Assembly: GCA_947471745.1 (NCBI GenBank)
Contig: CANJKZ010000774.1
Span: 1,612,001 to 1,676,000 of the forward strand
Direction: 5' to 3'
Length of the DNA stretch: 64,000 bases
Source of the DNA: Closterium sp. Naga37s-1
Taxonomy: Eukaryota > Streptophyta > Zygnematophyceae > Desmidiales > Closteriaceae
The notes beneath the pieces were generated by a model. The model worked only from the letters and a program-made list of their open reading frames with translations, was not told where the DNA came from and did not search any database. This document shows, piece after piece, positions 1 to 12,400 of this stretch. Position numbers and translations under genes: made by a program. Position 1 is the stretch's first letter, and each line of letters starts with the position of its first letter.

Positions 1-1498
1 TCCTGGTTTTATTCATGATAATGAAGTGGGAGACTAAGCTGCTTCCCCCGAGGATGAGACACGGTCTCGCCACAGAACAAGATCACAAGTTTTGGGACTC
101 GCTATTGCTGTACAGAACCCAACTCTCCCTATTGAACCAAAAAAGCTCAAAGAGCATCATAGGGAAAAAAGGCGTGAAGCTATGGATCGCGAACTCAAGG
201 CTCTCATTGATCGCAACATGTGGGATTTAACCCCCCTTTCTTCAGTCATTGGCCAGAACATACTATGGGGCAAGTGGGTGTTCTGTATTAAAACTAATGC
301 GGATGGAACTATTGAATGGTTTGAAGCTCTTTGGGTTGTTCGTGGCTTCGATCAAGCCCATGGTGAAATGTTTGCTCCCGTCAGCCATCATACATCGCTT
401 TGCATTCTACCCGTGCTTGCAACTGCTCTTGGTCTCAATCTTTAGCAAACTGACATTGCTAATGCATTTCTCTATGGTCGAGAAGCCGCACGGAAGTTCA
501 CTGATCCATATATGGTCTGCAAACTCAACAAATCCCTCTACGAATTTAAACAATCACTGAGTGTGTGGCAGCAGCATCGTCACACACATGTCAGGGTTTA
601 GGGGAGCTGCAAACTGACCTCATGCTTAATTTCTCAACAACTGTCAATTCGTACCCCGGACTCAATGTCATAGAGTCAACTATGGCTATTCATCTCTCCA
701 CTGAAAAAAAATAGTCGTCACCCTTAGTAAGCATTTTCACCTACCAACAACTATGGCTGCTGCACCGTATCGCTCTGCTTCACAGGATGTTAGCAATTGG
801 CTTTCTTCTATCGACGCCACTCGCTATCACCAGTTGGTGGGTTGTCTTCTATTCACGGCTAACACCTGCCATCCAGACCTAGCTTATTATGCTACCCAGC
901 TTGCGCAGTTCCTAAAGCAACTTGAAGAGGAGAAACTAAGGGAACTTGAAGTTGTGGTGTCTTACGTCATCTCAACTCCTACCATTGGACTGACCTACCA
1001 CAAATCGTTGCAGTCTATGCCTGAACTTGTTGGCTATGTCGACAATGATTCATGCATGTGATACTACAAACAGGCGTTTACATACATGATTTATATCCCA
1101 TCTCAAACCTGTTGGGACAATCTCCTGGCAGTCGAGCAAGTAAGAGCTCATAGTTCTTTCGTCTACAGAAGTTGGGTTCATCACCACTTGCACCACAACA
1201 AAGGAAAGGCGTTAGCTTTCTTAGTTACTCTGTAAGGCTAAACAGGTCAATGTTCCATGGTTTCAGCTCTACTACGACAACTAGTCAGCAATTTATATCG
1301 CAACCAAGCACATCGCACTACGACATTACTTTGTCAAAGACGAGGGCAAGTTACAACTTTGTTATTGCCCCACCAGTGAAATGGCAGCGGATTTTCTGAC
1401 AAAGCTCTTGCCTCAACCACCAATACAGCATGTTGCTTACTGGACTCGCCATGTCATCAACACGGACAACTTGTCCGAACTCAAGAAATGAAGGGGAG
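1..1498 (+). mobile_element. Copia element A, 3' pol fragment
   Basis: This is the right-hand part of an old Ty1/copia polyprotein, cut by the window edge. The start of reverse transcriptase is visible around 180-440 (KWVFCIKTNADG, then a VVRGF-like motif). The RT-to-RNase H region follows around 800-1060 (YHQLVGCLLFTA, HPDLAYYATQLAQF), and the RNase H end lies near 1330-1450 (MAADFLTKLL-like). A polypurine tract (about 1486-1498, AAGGGGAG) leads into an LTR. It resembles fragments I and J/K more than B/F or the short-LTR clade. It is broken, with at least four breaks, and is a fossil. Confidence 0.8.
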
Positions 1499-1678
1499 TG
1501 TTGAGATCAAACAAATGATTTAAAGCAATTCAGCAATTCGATAGGTATTCATATAGTAATTCTACAAGAAAGTGTTACCATAGCAAGTGTCTCTTCACGA
1601 AAGTTATTGTTAGGAATGCAAATATTCTTGTTAATATTTGCTTGACGATACAATTGAAATGCCTTTTGGAGTGACGAG
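1499..1678 (+). mobile_element. Start of an old Copia LTR (A 3' LTR)
   Basis: The sequence begins TGTTGAGATC directly after the polypurine tract of element A, as a Copia 3' LTR should. It is interrupted at 1679 by solo LTR X and resumes at 14978. The resumed part ends ...GGACTGTAACA at 15815, immediately before a PBS-like site and a Gag start. The two parts together (about 1.0 kb) may therefore be a single LTR shared by A on its left and D on its right. That reading is inference. Confidence 0.55.
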
Positions 1679-1964
1679 TGTTATAGTCACAATAGGCTTG
1701 AATGTGCCTAAAACGAAAGATAGAGTGCACAGTCGGATTTCAGCACAACGGCTTCAAACGTTGATAGCGTTCTGGTCACAGCTCTAAATGACCTGATTCA
1801 AATTGGATCTGGAGCGTCTTAACGTCCCCTACAAGAAGCAATTTAGATTGCACGATTTCATAAATAATTCACGACACAGCGTCGGTTTGAACGAACGGTA
1901 CTATGGCTGCCACTATAGACTTAAAACACAAATTAGGAAGAGTTACGAGTTGGGAATGACTCCC
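1679..1964 (-). mobile_element. Solo LTR X copy 1, segment 1 of 3
   Basis: This is the left end of a solo LTR beginning TGTTATAGTCAC. It is the reverse complement of the right end of the intact copy at 62458-63234, at roughly 90 % identity by eye. The LTR is split by element B (inserted at 1965) and element C (inserted at 9109), and it ends at 14972. The target duplication ACGAG stands at 1674-1678 and 14973-14977. A TATA-like stretch and a conserved reading frame suggest that the sense strand is minus here. No internal domain of the parent element is present in the window. Confidence 0.85.
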
Positions 1965-2984
1965 TGTTGTGCCAAAGTACTATAGTGGCACGGTCATCGC
2001 ACTCCCATTCAGCCTACAAGCGTGCTCAGCTACTGGAATTTTGTGGGGTGGTGCTTCAACATGTGCTCTTCAAACCCTCAAAGTTTCAGAGTTTTTGAAG
2101 CAGTTTACAAGGCATGGCAACATTTTTAGTTTCAAGACTTATGGCATCCCGGAAGTGTGTGTTACTCTTTTTTGGTAACACCCGAGTTCACCATTTCGGC
2201 TGCTGACTCATATACCAATCTCTGATTGGTCTGAAAATCAGTGTGGCAGTCCTTTGCCGTGTTGTGCAGGTGGTCACCGAGTTTCAGGACAACCCAGCAT
2301 CGGAGCAGCACGTGACAGCTGTCGAAATTTACTGTTCCGTAGTCATGGTGCACTGTTGGCAGCATTTCCCTTGCCACCCTTTAATTGTTATCATGCCAAT
2401 GGTGCAGGGACAGAGAATGAGACAAGAAGTACAGGTGGTCAAGTGGGACTCTACCACCCTCCTTTTGAGAAGTGTGGTCTTCCTGGTAGCAGCTTGCAAG
2501 AGGGTGCAAGTGGGAAGACAAGCTGACTCATGGTTGGCTTGACTCACTATTGGTAGCCTTGAGTACAGCTCTGAACATCCAAGTGTGGTTGGCTTTGCTG
2601 ACCTAGCTAGGACGTTTCCCATCCTTCTCTAGCCTTTCTCCCCTAGGACTCAACCTTCTCTGAGTTCCCAGGATGGTCCCAACCCCTTAAGAGTCTCCTA
2701 GGCAATGTTGTACTCAACCTCTTCCTTGCATCAATGAAGCTACTCGTTTTTCATCCGAGCTTACGTTTTTGTTCACTGCGTAGCGCATACACCTCTGATG
2801 AAAGCAAGCCATATACCGTTGGAAAGCAGACACCTGAAGCTAACGTCTGTCCACGTTTCAGCCTCGTTTGTTATCGGAGCTGATCGTGACGGCGTTTTGA
2901 ACAGAGGCGGTTCGAAGTCATCAGATTCTGCTTAGGTGGTTTCAAGGGCATCTACGACCCCTAAGTGGACTCTAGACTATAACA
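1965..2984 (+). repeat. Element B 5' LTR
   Basis: The LTR is 1020 bp, begins TGTTGTGCCAAAG and ends CTAGACTATAACA. It matches 7689-8706 over its whole length. The PBS begins two bases after its end. Confidence 0.95.
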
Positions 2985-2986
2985 AG

Positions 2987-2998
2987 TGGTATCAGAGC
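2987..2998 (+). promoter_or_regulatory. Element B primer binding site
   Basis: TGGTATCAGAGC is complementary to the 3' end of plant-type initiator tRNA-Met, the usual primer of green-lineage Copia elements. It lies two bases downstream of the 5' LTR and 26 bases before the Gag start codon. Confidence 0.9.
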
Positions 2999-3023
2999 GG
3001 TTCTTCTCTGTTCCAGGATCAAT

Positions 3024-6000
3024 ATGGAGGCTGAAGATTCTGCTCCAGCTGGTCCTAGTGGCAGTGGTGGCGTGAGAGGCGCTGGGGAAGCAGGAAGAGG
3101 CGTTGCAGGCGGATCTTCACCAATAGCATCCGTTTCAACACCTGCCAAGGATGATGTGAAGGCATTCAACCTAGAGAAGTTTTCTGGGGAGGATTGGGCA
3201 TCATGGAGCTTCAGGATGGAGCTCCTATTTAACCATTACGGGCTGCTTGAAGTGATGGATGGAGAATTGAAGAGGCCTGCGAGCGAAGGAGCGACCAAGG
3301 AATGGGATCGCCGATCCAAGGATGGATTCTTCCTTCTCTCTCAATGTCTCTCATCCAACCAGCTGCACCATGTCAAGCATCTCATCAAGGATATCCAGTG
3401 TGGTCCCAAGGCATGGAAAATATTGAAGGATGTCCATGCCCCCAGCAGCGAAGCGATAGTGGTGGTGCTCGAACGACAACTCCATGCGGTGAAGATCAAC
3501 GAGGGTGATGCCGTGCAAGGAGCGTTCGATCAACTCCGGGACCTCTATGTGAAGCTCTCTGCTGCTGGTGTGGACTACCCTGAAAAGATCAAGTGCTACA
3601 AGGCTCTCTCCCTGCTGCCGGAGTCGTGGGGCCCCTTGGTGGTCAACCTCAATGGCATGAAGGACTCATGGTCCCTTGAGTGGATTCGTGCTCAAGTCCT
3701 TCAAGAGGAGTTTCGGAGGAAGGAGCTGACTGCCGCTGCCGGTGAAGGTGGAGGCTCTGCCTATGGCATGAAAGGCTTCAAGGGACGTGGCAGCAAGAAA
3801 GGCAAGGCCAAGGAAGGCTCTGGAGGGGAGCAGTATTCGGGAGGGAAGCGTAGCAACAAGGGAGGCAAGCGGTGTGGCGGCAAGTGTTGGTATTGCCATG
3901 TGGAAGGTCACCCATGGTTTAAGTGTCGCAAGCTACCTGATGGTTGGAGGCCTGGTCAGCCATCAATTGAAGGCTCTAAGGGTGTTCATGGAGCTATGGG
4001 AGAAGGCATGGGCAGTGAGGAGGGCGATGGAGGTGCCGGCGGACATGGCGGCATGTTCTACCATGTAGGAGAGGCATGCTCCGAGGATATGGTTGTACCG
4101 GCCAGCAAGGTTGCTCTTCACCGTTCCTCCCATTGGGTCATCGACACGGGAGCCTTCATGACCATGACCAACCGAGAGGATCTGCTGGATGAAGTCAGGC
4201 CATCAAAGGCAGCCACCGTTGTTTCAGCCACCGGCCAAGTTGTACCCGTGCGTGGCGAGGGGAGAGCCATGTTTATGGGTGCGGATGGGAGGCTTGTGGG
4301 GCTGAAGCGTGTTCTCCTTGTCCCTGGACTATGTGCCAACCTTCTCTCTACCAAGGCATTGAGTGAGGCAGGGATGAAGATGGAGATGATGGGCACAAAG
4401 GTGTTCAAGGCAACTCTGGATGGGCGCGTGTTGTGGGACCTCCGAGGCGGCAAGGACATGCACCGGTCCATGTGGGAGATACCGGTGCTGCCATGGAAGG
4501 AGGCGGCTGCGCGCTTGGCTGCAGAAGCTGTAAGAGGAGGGCATGCAAGCCACGTAACCAGTGGAGGAGGTGGTGATGGCAGTGATGGTGGGCTGCTTGT
4601 GCATGGGGGGGTTGCGCTACCAAGTGTAACTCCTAGCATGGGTGAGACGGATTGGCTCACCGCACACCGTCATTTTGGCCACGTGGCGCTACCTCAGTTA
4701 CAGCAGCTGTTTAAGGAGGAAAGAGTCAAGGGGCTGAGGATAAAGGGGGAGCCCAAGGAAGTGGGCTCTTGTGAGACTTGCTTGACCAGCAAGTTCTCAC
4801 GATTTCCCTTCCATTCGACGGTGGGGCAGTCAAGTGACCCGGTGGAGCTCGTGCATGTGGATCTTGTGGGGCCCATGAAGGTGAAGGGAGATGGTGGGGC
4901 CCTTTATTCCATGACTATGGTGGATGATTACACAAGGCTCACCTGGTCTTTTCCACTTGCAAATAAGAGTGATGCTGCAAGGGTCATCATTGAAGAGTGG
5001 CTGCCCATGGTGGAGCGAGAAAGCGGCAAGCGGGTGAAGGCGATTCGTAGCGACCGTGGTGGGGAGTTTTTGAGAGCGGAGTTCCGGAGCTGGTTGAAGC
5101 GGCACGGCATCAAGCAGCAGCTCACAACAGCCTACACCCCTCAGTCCAACGGCGTGGCAGAGAGAGCGAACCGGACCATCATAGAGGGCGGGAGAACGAT
5201 ATTGGTGGACTCGGGTCTACCCTTGCGGTTCTGGCCCCTCGCTATTCGTCATGCTACCGTCATCAAGAACCGGGTGTTGACTCATGTGGGAGGTCAGCAT
5301 TGGGTCCCTATGGAGAAGTGGAGTGGCAAGAAGCCCCTGGTTGATATGCTTCGTATCTTCGGGTGCATGGGGCTCGTGCATGTCCCTAAGGAGAAGCGTG
5401 ACAAGCTTCAAGCGGCAGCGGTGTGGGCTGTTCATTTGGGTCTTGCACGGGGGAGCAAGGGCTGGCTCATGTGGGACCCAAAATCCAACACCGTCTTCAC
5501 CACCAGAGATGCCAAGTTCATGGAGGGGCTCATGTTCAAGGAGTGGTCGGAGCGAGGGATGAGCAAGGTCACCATTCCGCTTGGAATAGAGGTGGGAACG
5601 AATGACCCACTTCTCATTCCCATCGAGTTCTCCTCATCTTCAGAGTTGACAGAGGTGTCACATGACTTGGGAGGTGCTGAAGGGGAGGCAGCAGATGTGG
5701 AAGAAGTAATGCAGCAAGGGGAGGCCCCTGTAGCTGAGAGAGGTGATACCGAGGAGGAGGTGCAGCAGCCTACACCATCCCCTAAGCTTCCACCAAGGCG
5801 CACAACCCAAGGGAAGCGTGATGCTGTCCGTGGTGGAGCCAAGGAAGGAGCAGCCAAGGAGAGGCCCAAGAGAGCTGCCCACCCAAGGAATTTCCTCAAG
5901 TATGAAAGGCTTGGAGTTCCCAAGGCATTGTTGGTCCAGCAGGAGGAAGATGAGGAGGAGAAGGGAGCCAAGGGGGAGATGGAGCAGATTTGTTGCTTTG

Positions 6001-7631
6001 GCGTCAACTTACCTCATGAGCCGGCGACAATGGAGGAAGCTCTCGCTGGAGATGATCGAGAGGCGTGGCTGGCTTCAAGGGAGGATGAGTTCCAGAGCCA
6101 CATGGAGAATGAAACATGGACCCTTACCAATCTTCCCCCAGGAAGGAAGGCATTGGACTGCACGTGGGTGTTACGTGTAAAGACCGATGCGGAGGGGAGG
6201 TTGGAGAGGCGCAAGACAAGGCTTATGATCAAAGGCTTTCAGCAGAGGGAGGGAATTGACTTTCAAGAGGTGTTTGCTCCTGTTGCCAAGACTCCTACGC
6301 TCCGGTTGTTGCTAGCAGCTGCTGCCGTTTGTGGCTGGAAGGTGGAGCAAATGGATGTGAAGACGGCGTTCCTCTATGGCGTGGTAGATGAGGAGATCTA
6401 CATGAAGCAGCCAGAGGGGTATGATGATGGGAGCGGACGTGTTTGCAGGCTCAACAAGGCCATCTATGGCCTCAAACAAGCTCCAAGGTGCTGGTATGCA
6501 AGGCTGGTGGAGGCGTTGGAGGCTCTTGGCTTCAAAGTTAGCGGCTGCGACGAGAGTCTCTTCATGACCGAGGGGGAGGAGGAGAAGGTATTTCTCCTTG
6601 TCTATGTCGATGACATCCTCCTCTTCTCTCCATCCCTAGAGAGGATCAAGGAGGTGCAAGGGAAGCTGAAGGAGACCTTTCAATGCAAGGCCCTTGGACC
6701 AGTGGGGTATTACCTTGGTCTTCACGTGGAGCGGGACGAGGTGAAGGGATGGTTGAGGCTTCACCAACACAAGTACCTTGCAGCCATGGGGGAGAAGTAT
6801 GGGCTGGAGGAAGGGAGGAGTGTGAAGACTCCTTTACCCTCAGGGTTTCAGCTGCACCTTGATGAAGAGGAGGGTGAGGTGTTGGAGTACGAGTTGCAGC
6901 GTCGGTTCCAGTCAATGGTGGGGAGCTTGATGTACGCTTCGGTCAACACTCGCCCCGACATTGCGTTTTCAGTTTCATAGCTCGCTCGTGTGGTGTCTCG
7001 GCCCCTTCAAGAGCACCTGGATGCAGCAGAGAGGCTGGTGAGGTACTGCATGGCAACCTCAAGGGTGGGGCTGCAATATTCAGTGCATGGGCAGCTGAAG
7101 CAAAAGGTAGTGGAGGAGGTGAGCACAAACACTGGTGCACCCGCAAGGCGTGGGCATTTGTACCTCTCGTGTTTCACCGATGCTACCTGGGCAAGTGACA
7201 TCAGTGATGCTACATCCCATGGTGGCTATATATGCTGTGTTGGAGGGAGTCCAGTGAGTTGGAAGTCTAAGAAGCAAGGAGAGATAGCTCACTCATCAAC
7301 GGAGAGTGAGTACATGGCGTTGTTTCATGGAGTGAAGGAGGTGGTTTGGATGAGGAGGTTGCTTGAGGAGTTGGGGCAGGAGCAAGAGGGTCCTACACCT
7401 GTGTTTTGTGACAGCCAAGGAGCAATTGCAATGGCGCGTAATGCTGTGCTCCATGGGCTGAACAAGCACATGCACATCAAGTGGCATTGGGTGAGGAAGG
7501 AGGTGAAGAAGGGCACCATCTCCTTGCACTACATCAACACTACCAAGCAACCTGCGGATTTCTTGACTAAGCGGCTTGCAGAGCATCAGCATTGGAGCTG
7601 TGCCACCTTGTGTGGCATGTCCTTCAACTAA
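3024..7631 (+). pseudogene. Element B Gag-Pol region (fossil)
   Basis: The region starts with MEAEDSAPAG at 3024. In order it encodes a Gag domain of the UBN2/Retrotran_gag type and a CCHC zinc knuckle (CWYCHVEGHPWFKC, near 3885). These are followed by an aspartic protease (VIDTGAF, near 4138), the GAG-pre-integrase segment, integrase (VHVDLVGP and IRSDRGGEF), RT with YVDD (near 6605) and RNase H (to about 7631, ADFLTKRL). The match to element F is very close. About one break separates it from a continuous frame, so it is recorded as a pseudogene. Confidence 0.9.
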
Positions 7632-7674
7632 GGGAGGCAGCTTCAGGGAGCAGCTAAGGGATGAATGAGAGCAC

Positions 7675-8706
7675 GATGAGGGGGAGTGTGTTGTGCCAAA
7701 GTACTATAGTGGCACGGTCATCGCACTCCCATTCAGCCTACAAGCGTGCTCAGCTACTGGAATTTTTTGGGGTGGTGCTTCAACATGTGTTCTTCAGACG
7801 CTCAAAGTTTCAGAGTTTTTGAAGCAGTTTACAAGGCATGACAACATTTTTAGTTTCAAGACTTATGGCATCCCGGAAGTGTGTGTTACTCTTTTTTGGT
7901 AACACCCGAGTTCACCATTTCGGCTGCTGACTCATCTACCAAGCTCTGATTGGTCTGAAAATCGGTGTGGCAGTCCTTTGCCGTGATTTGCAGGTGGTCA
8001 CCGAGTTTCAGGACAACCCAGCATCGGAGCAGCACGTGAGAGCTGTCGAAAGTTACTGTTCCGTAGTCATGGTGCACTGTTGGCAGCATTTCCCTTGCCA
8101 CCCTTTCATTGTTGTCATGCCAGTGGTGCAGGGACAGAATGAGACAAGAAGTACGGGTGGTCAAGTGGGACTCTACCACCCTCCTTTTGAGAAGTGTGGT
8201 CTTCCTGGTAGCAGCTTGCAAGAGGGTGCAAGTGGGAAGACAAGCTGACTCATGGTTGGCTTGACTCACTATTGGTAGCCTTGAGTACAGCTCTGAACAT
8301 CCAAGTGTGGTTGGCTTTGCTGACCTAGCTAGGACGTTTCCCATCCTTCTCTAGCCTTTCTCCCCTAGGAATAAACCTTCTCTGAGTTCCCAGGATGGTC
8401 CCAACCCCTTAAGAGTCCCCTAGGCAATGTTGTACTCATCCTCTTCCTTGCATCAATGAAGCTACTCGTTTTTCATCCGAGCTTACTTTTTTGTTCACTG
8501 CGTAGCGCATACACCTCTGATGAAAGCAAGCCATATACCGTTGGAAATCAGACACCTGAAGCTAAAGTCTGTCCAAGTTTCAGCCTCGTTTGTTATCGGA
8601 GCTGATCGTGACGGCGTTTTGAACAGAGGCGGTACGAAGTCATCAGATTCTGCTTAGGTGGTTTCAAGGGCATCTACGACCCCTAAGTGGACTCTAGACT
8701 ATAACA
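7675..8706 (+). repeat. Element B polypurine tract and 3' LTR
   Basis: The purine-rich tract GATGAGGGGGAGTG (7675-7688) primes plus-strand synthesis in this family. It abuts the 3' LTR (7689-8706, 1018 bp), which again runs TGTTGTGCC to ATAACA. Confidence 0.93.
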
Positions 8707-8711
8707 CTCCC

Positions 8712-9108
8712 GGCTCCTAAAAACCCCAAGAGCCGAGGTACAGTGATGTGGAACAGTGCCACACTATCCCCAACCACGAAGGGTCTCGAAACTACCCTCC
8801 ACAAGGGCCTACACCAAGAGAAATGTTACACTACACAAAGTAATGTAACTATTCTCACTATCTTGAAGTTTACCCTTTTGGAGAGCTTCGAAATCACTTG
8901 AATCTTGAAACCAAGCCTCTGGCTCTTCAAGATAAATTCTTCCTTGAGTTCTTGGAATTCTTCCACGCACACCTGCGACACGCCGAACGTTCCACACACG
9001 ACAAAGTAGAAAACAAACGCACACGACACGCAAACGACGACGTGACATGCGACTAGCGATAGCTCGCTATTGACTTGACACACACACATTCAAACTCATG
9101 CCTCATCA
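8712..9108 (-). mobile_element. Solo LTR X copy 1, segment 2 of 3
   Basis: This is the middle of solo LTR X, between elements B and C. It aligns with the reverse complement of about 62595-62955. On the minus strand it holds a reading frame (9048 down to 8809, 79 codons). That frame closely matches one of 76 codons in the other X copy (62641-62871), sharing EALQKGKLQDSENSY and CSVTFLLV. The frame matches no family I recognise. Confidence 0.8.
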
Positions 9109-9238
9109 TGTTAGAATGTGAGGGAATGAATGATTGAACTAGCAAGCAGGTGGGTACAAGTAGCAAACCTAAAAGTGTTGTACCCTATAAGGACTACCCC
9201 ACTACAGCCTAAACAGACAATTGCATATAAGTTTGACA
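9109..9238 (-). repeat. Element C 3' LTR (left)
   Basis: The repeat is 130 bp, TGTTAGAATG to AAGTTTGACA on the plus strand, and nearly identical to 14727-14856. The same LTR subfamily occurs as a solo copy at 36378-36508. Confidence 0.92.
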
Positions 9239-9400
9239 CACCCCCATAAGCAAAGTGGGGGAGAACAAGAGGTCACAAGACCAGTCAAGAAAGGCAAAGC
9301 AAGCTCAGGGTGGATCACAAAGTCACCACGCAGTCTGAGCACAAGCAAATGGCCATAAGGCCAGTTCACATGCATAGTTATATAAAAGAAAACAAACAAT
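9239..9400 (-). promoter_or_regulatory. Element C four-hairpin 3' module
   Basis: This noncoding block lies beside the 3' LTR and is conserved in G, H and L. It holds four small inverted repeats: CCCCCA...TGGGGG (9241-9261, which includes the polypurine tract on the minus strand), GGTC/GACC (9271-9282), GGTG/CACC (9309-9327) and GGCC/GGCC (9351-9362). A TATATAAAAG motif follows near 9380 on the plus strand. The conservation is seen directly. A role in RNA structure or plus-strand priming is inference. Confidence 0.65.
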
Positions 9401-9467
9401 ACAGTGAACACAACCTAGCAAGTGTAAGCATGCAGGTATATGTATATAGAGTACAGTACAAGCAGAG

Positions 9468-12400
9468 TCAAGAAGTAAGCAAGTGAGGCACAGTAGGTAC
9501 AAGGCCTAGAACAGTACAGAAACGCTGATGAACACAAGGCTGAAGTGCCTTGGTGAAAACATCAGCAGTGTTGGCCTGTGAGGCCACGTAAGCGAGACGA
9601 AGCTGGCCACGCTGCTGCAACTCTCGAGCAAGGAAGTAGCGCAGAGCAATGTGCTTCGTTCTGTGCTCCAGTCTGTGCTCCTGACACAAGGCCAGCATGG
9701 CCTTGTTGTCGACGTACAGAACTGGAGGAGAACGAGGCGCCTCTCCCAAGTCGGTCAACAGGTAGGTGAGCCAGCGTAACTCCTGTGCAGCCATGGCCCC
9801 AGCGTAGATCTCAGCCTCACAACTGGAGCTGAGAACAGAAGAAGAGCGGGTAGACCGCCAAGAGATAGAACCGGAACCAAGACTGAAGGTGTAACCCTGT
9901 GACGACCGCTGCGTAGCCAAGTCGTCAACCCAGGAAGCGTCTGCGTGACCAGTGAGGACAACTCGAGCCCGTCCTCCAAGCACGAGCCCCATGCCCGACG
10001 TACCGCACAGGAAGCGCAACACCCTCTTCGCAGCATCCCAGTGCACCTTTCGGTGTCGACCGGGAGCCACGTAGCGAGCCATAAGGCTGAGAGGGTATGC
10101 AAGGTCAGGTCGTGTGCAAGTCATCAGGTACATGAGGCAGCCCACAAGCTCTGGATACGGGCCACTCGGCTCTACGGACTCGTCCGAAGGTGGAGCTGAG
10201 AGCGAGTGACCGGTAGGCAGAGGAGTGGACTGTGGCGAGGAGTACGTGAAGCCGGAGCGCTGAAGGACCTGCTGCACCATGTGTGACTGAGTCAAGGTAA
10301 TGGTGCGCTGTGCTCTGTCCCGGGTGATCCGCAAGCCAAGATAGCTTGTCAGCTCACCCAGGTCTGTGCACGTGTGTCTCTTCTGCAGCTCGCACTTCAC
10401 GTGGGCGAGTGCCTCAGTGTCAGCAGTAGCAAAGACCAAGTCGTCTACGTACACGAGAACGTAGAACGGCGGCAGAGTGGTGTCAGTGCGTAAGAACAGA
10501 GAAGGGTCAGCAGTGGAAGGAGCAAAACCAAGAGCAGCAAGATTCGCCCTCAGTGTGTCGTGCCACTCACGAGGTGCCTGGCGGAGACCGTAGACTGGCC
10601 GCCGGAGGCTCCACTGGGTACCAGCAGGAAACAACCCAGTGAAGCCAGGTGGGCGGCGCAGCCAGATCTCCTCGTGCGTGCTGCCCTGTAGGAAGGCTGT
10701 GCTGAAGTCAAGCGAGTGGAGCTCGTAGTCACGGTGAGCAGCAACGTGCAGCAGTACCCAAAGAGTGGTCATCTTCGGGGTAGGAGAGAAGTTCTGGAAG
10801 AAGTCAACTCCTTGTCGCTGACTGAAGCCACGTGCAACATAACGCGCCTTGAAGACAGGCGGAGAACCCGGCGGTCGCTTCACCCTGAAGATCCACATGC
10901 CACTGACGATGTTCGCCCCAGGCGGGGGAACCTCGTCGACGTAGGTGCCTGTGGACTTCCAGGAAGCCATCTCGGCGTCCATGGCTGCCTGCCACTGAGA
11001 GGAGTAGGGACCCTCTATTGCCTCTGCGTAAGAGCGCGGGGTCGGGATGTCTGGTGCATCCGGGTCTCCCTCAGGGGAAAGCAGCATGGACACGAGATGA
11101 GGTACAGCAGCGGCAAAGCACTCAAACTCCTCTTGTTTGTCCTCAAGAACGTCCGTGCCAAGAGCACACTCACCCCCGACGGACGGAGGACAGACAGACG
11201 CAGACTCAGCAACAAGACTAGTGGCAAAGTCTAGGCGACAGGCAGCAGCAAAGTCAACAAGCTCAGCAACGAGAGCAGACGCAGCAGAGGACTCAAACAG
11301 AGGGTCGGTGATCGCAGTGGCTAGAAAGTGTGGGACAGTAGGATTAGCAGCACGAAGGGAGTCAGACTCCGGGTCCGGACCGTCAGGAAGAGAGGACGCA
11401 AGAGGAGAGGGCAGAGGGACACTCTATGGAGCAGTGGAAGGACGCAGAGTCATAGAGTGAGTGCCAGGGACAGGAGGAGGACGTGGACGCAAAACACGAC
11501 CAGCGCGAGTAGTGCGAACAGGCGACACAGCATGAGACACAGGCGACACAGGACGCGATTCAGGCTCACGACGCTCCGTAAGACCTCTAGTCGGTCCAGA
11601 GTAAGGAGAAGGACCAGGCAGTGGAGAGGACGGCTGTAACTGCGACTCTGACTGGACAGGCTGTGGACTCAGTAAAGGAGGAGGAGGACCAGGAGAAGGC
11701 GGTAGACCAAGAACCTGCTGAAGGAGCGGAACGTAGTACGGCCGCGGCCGCGCAGCGCCTCTAGAAACAGCAGAGACAGCACCAGTACCCTCAGCTCCAG
11801 GGTCGCCAGCTACAACTCCCGCAGCACCACCAGCCTCAGTACTTGCAGCGCCAACGCCTGCAGTACCTCCAGCCCCAGCAGCTCCAGGACCTCCAGTACG
11901 AGCACCTCCAGGACCAGCAGCTCCAGCAGCTCCAGCACCAGTAGTACCTCCAGCAGCACCAGCACCAGCAGCGCCTCCAGCAGCTCCAACACCAGCAGAA
12001 CCTCCAGCAGCACCAGCACCAGCAGCACCTCTAGTAGCTCCAGCACCAACAGCGCCTCCAGCAGCTCCAGCACCACCAGCACCTCTAGCAGGACCAGTAC
12101 CAGCAGCACCTCCAGTAGCTCCAGCACCAACAGCGCCTCCAGCAGCTCCAGCACCAGCAGCACCTCCAGCAGCACCAGCACCAGCAGCTCGGCGACAGCG
12201 CCGAGCGTACCACTCACGAATTCGCTGCCGAGAGAGGGGCTCCCGCCGCAACAGGACACCCGGAGAACCTCCAGAAGCACCCCCAGACACACCACCCCCA
12301 GGCTCCACAAGCTCATGCTCAGCACCCCCAGGCTCCACACGCTCAGGCTCAGCACCCCCAGGCTCCACACGCTCAGGCTCAGCACCCCCAGGCTCCGCAC

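Larger units (their letters stand above)
1965..8706 (+). mobile_element. Copia element B (long-LTR family)
   Basis: This is a Ty1/copia element of 6.74 kb with both LTRs, PBS, Gag-Pol region and polypurine tract. The 5-bp target duplication CTCCC (1960-1964 and 8707-8711) marks a single insertion into solo LTR X. The order Gag, protease, integrase, RT, RNase H is the Copia order. It is very close to element F throughout. The two LTRs differ by roughly 25 positions in about 1020 (counted by eye), so B is older than F. It has about one break in its coding region and is treated as a fossil. Confidence 0.95.

Noticed and set aside
2162-2622. Small open frames in the LTRs of B, repeated in F
   Set aside because: They occur on both strands within LTR sequence, differ between copies and show no domain.
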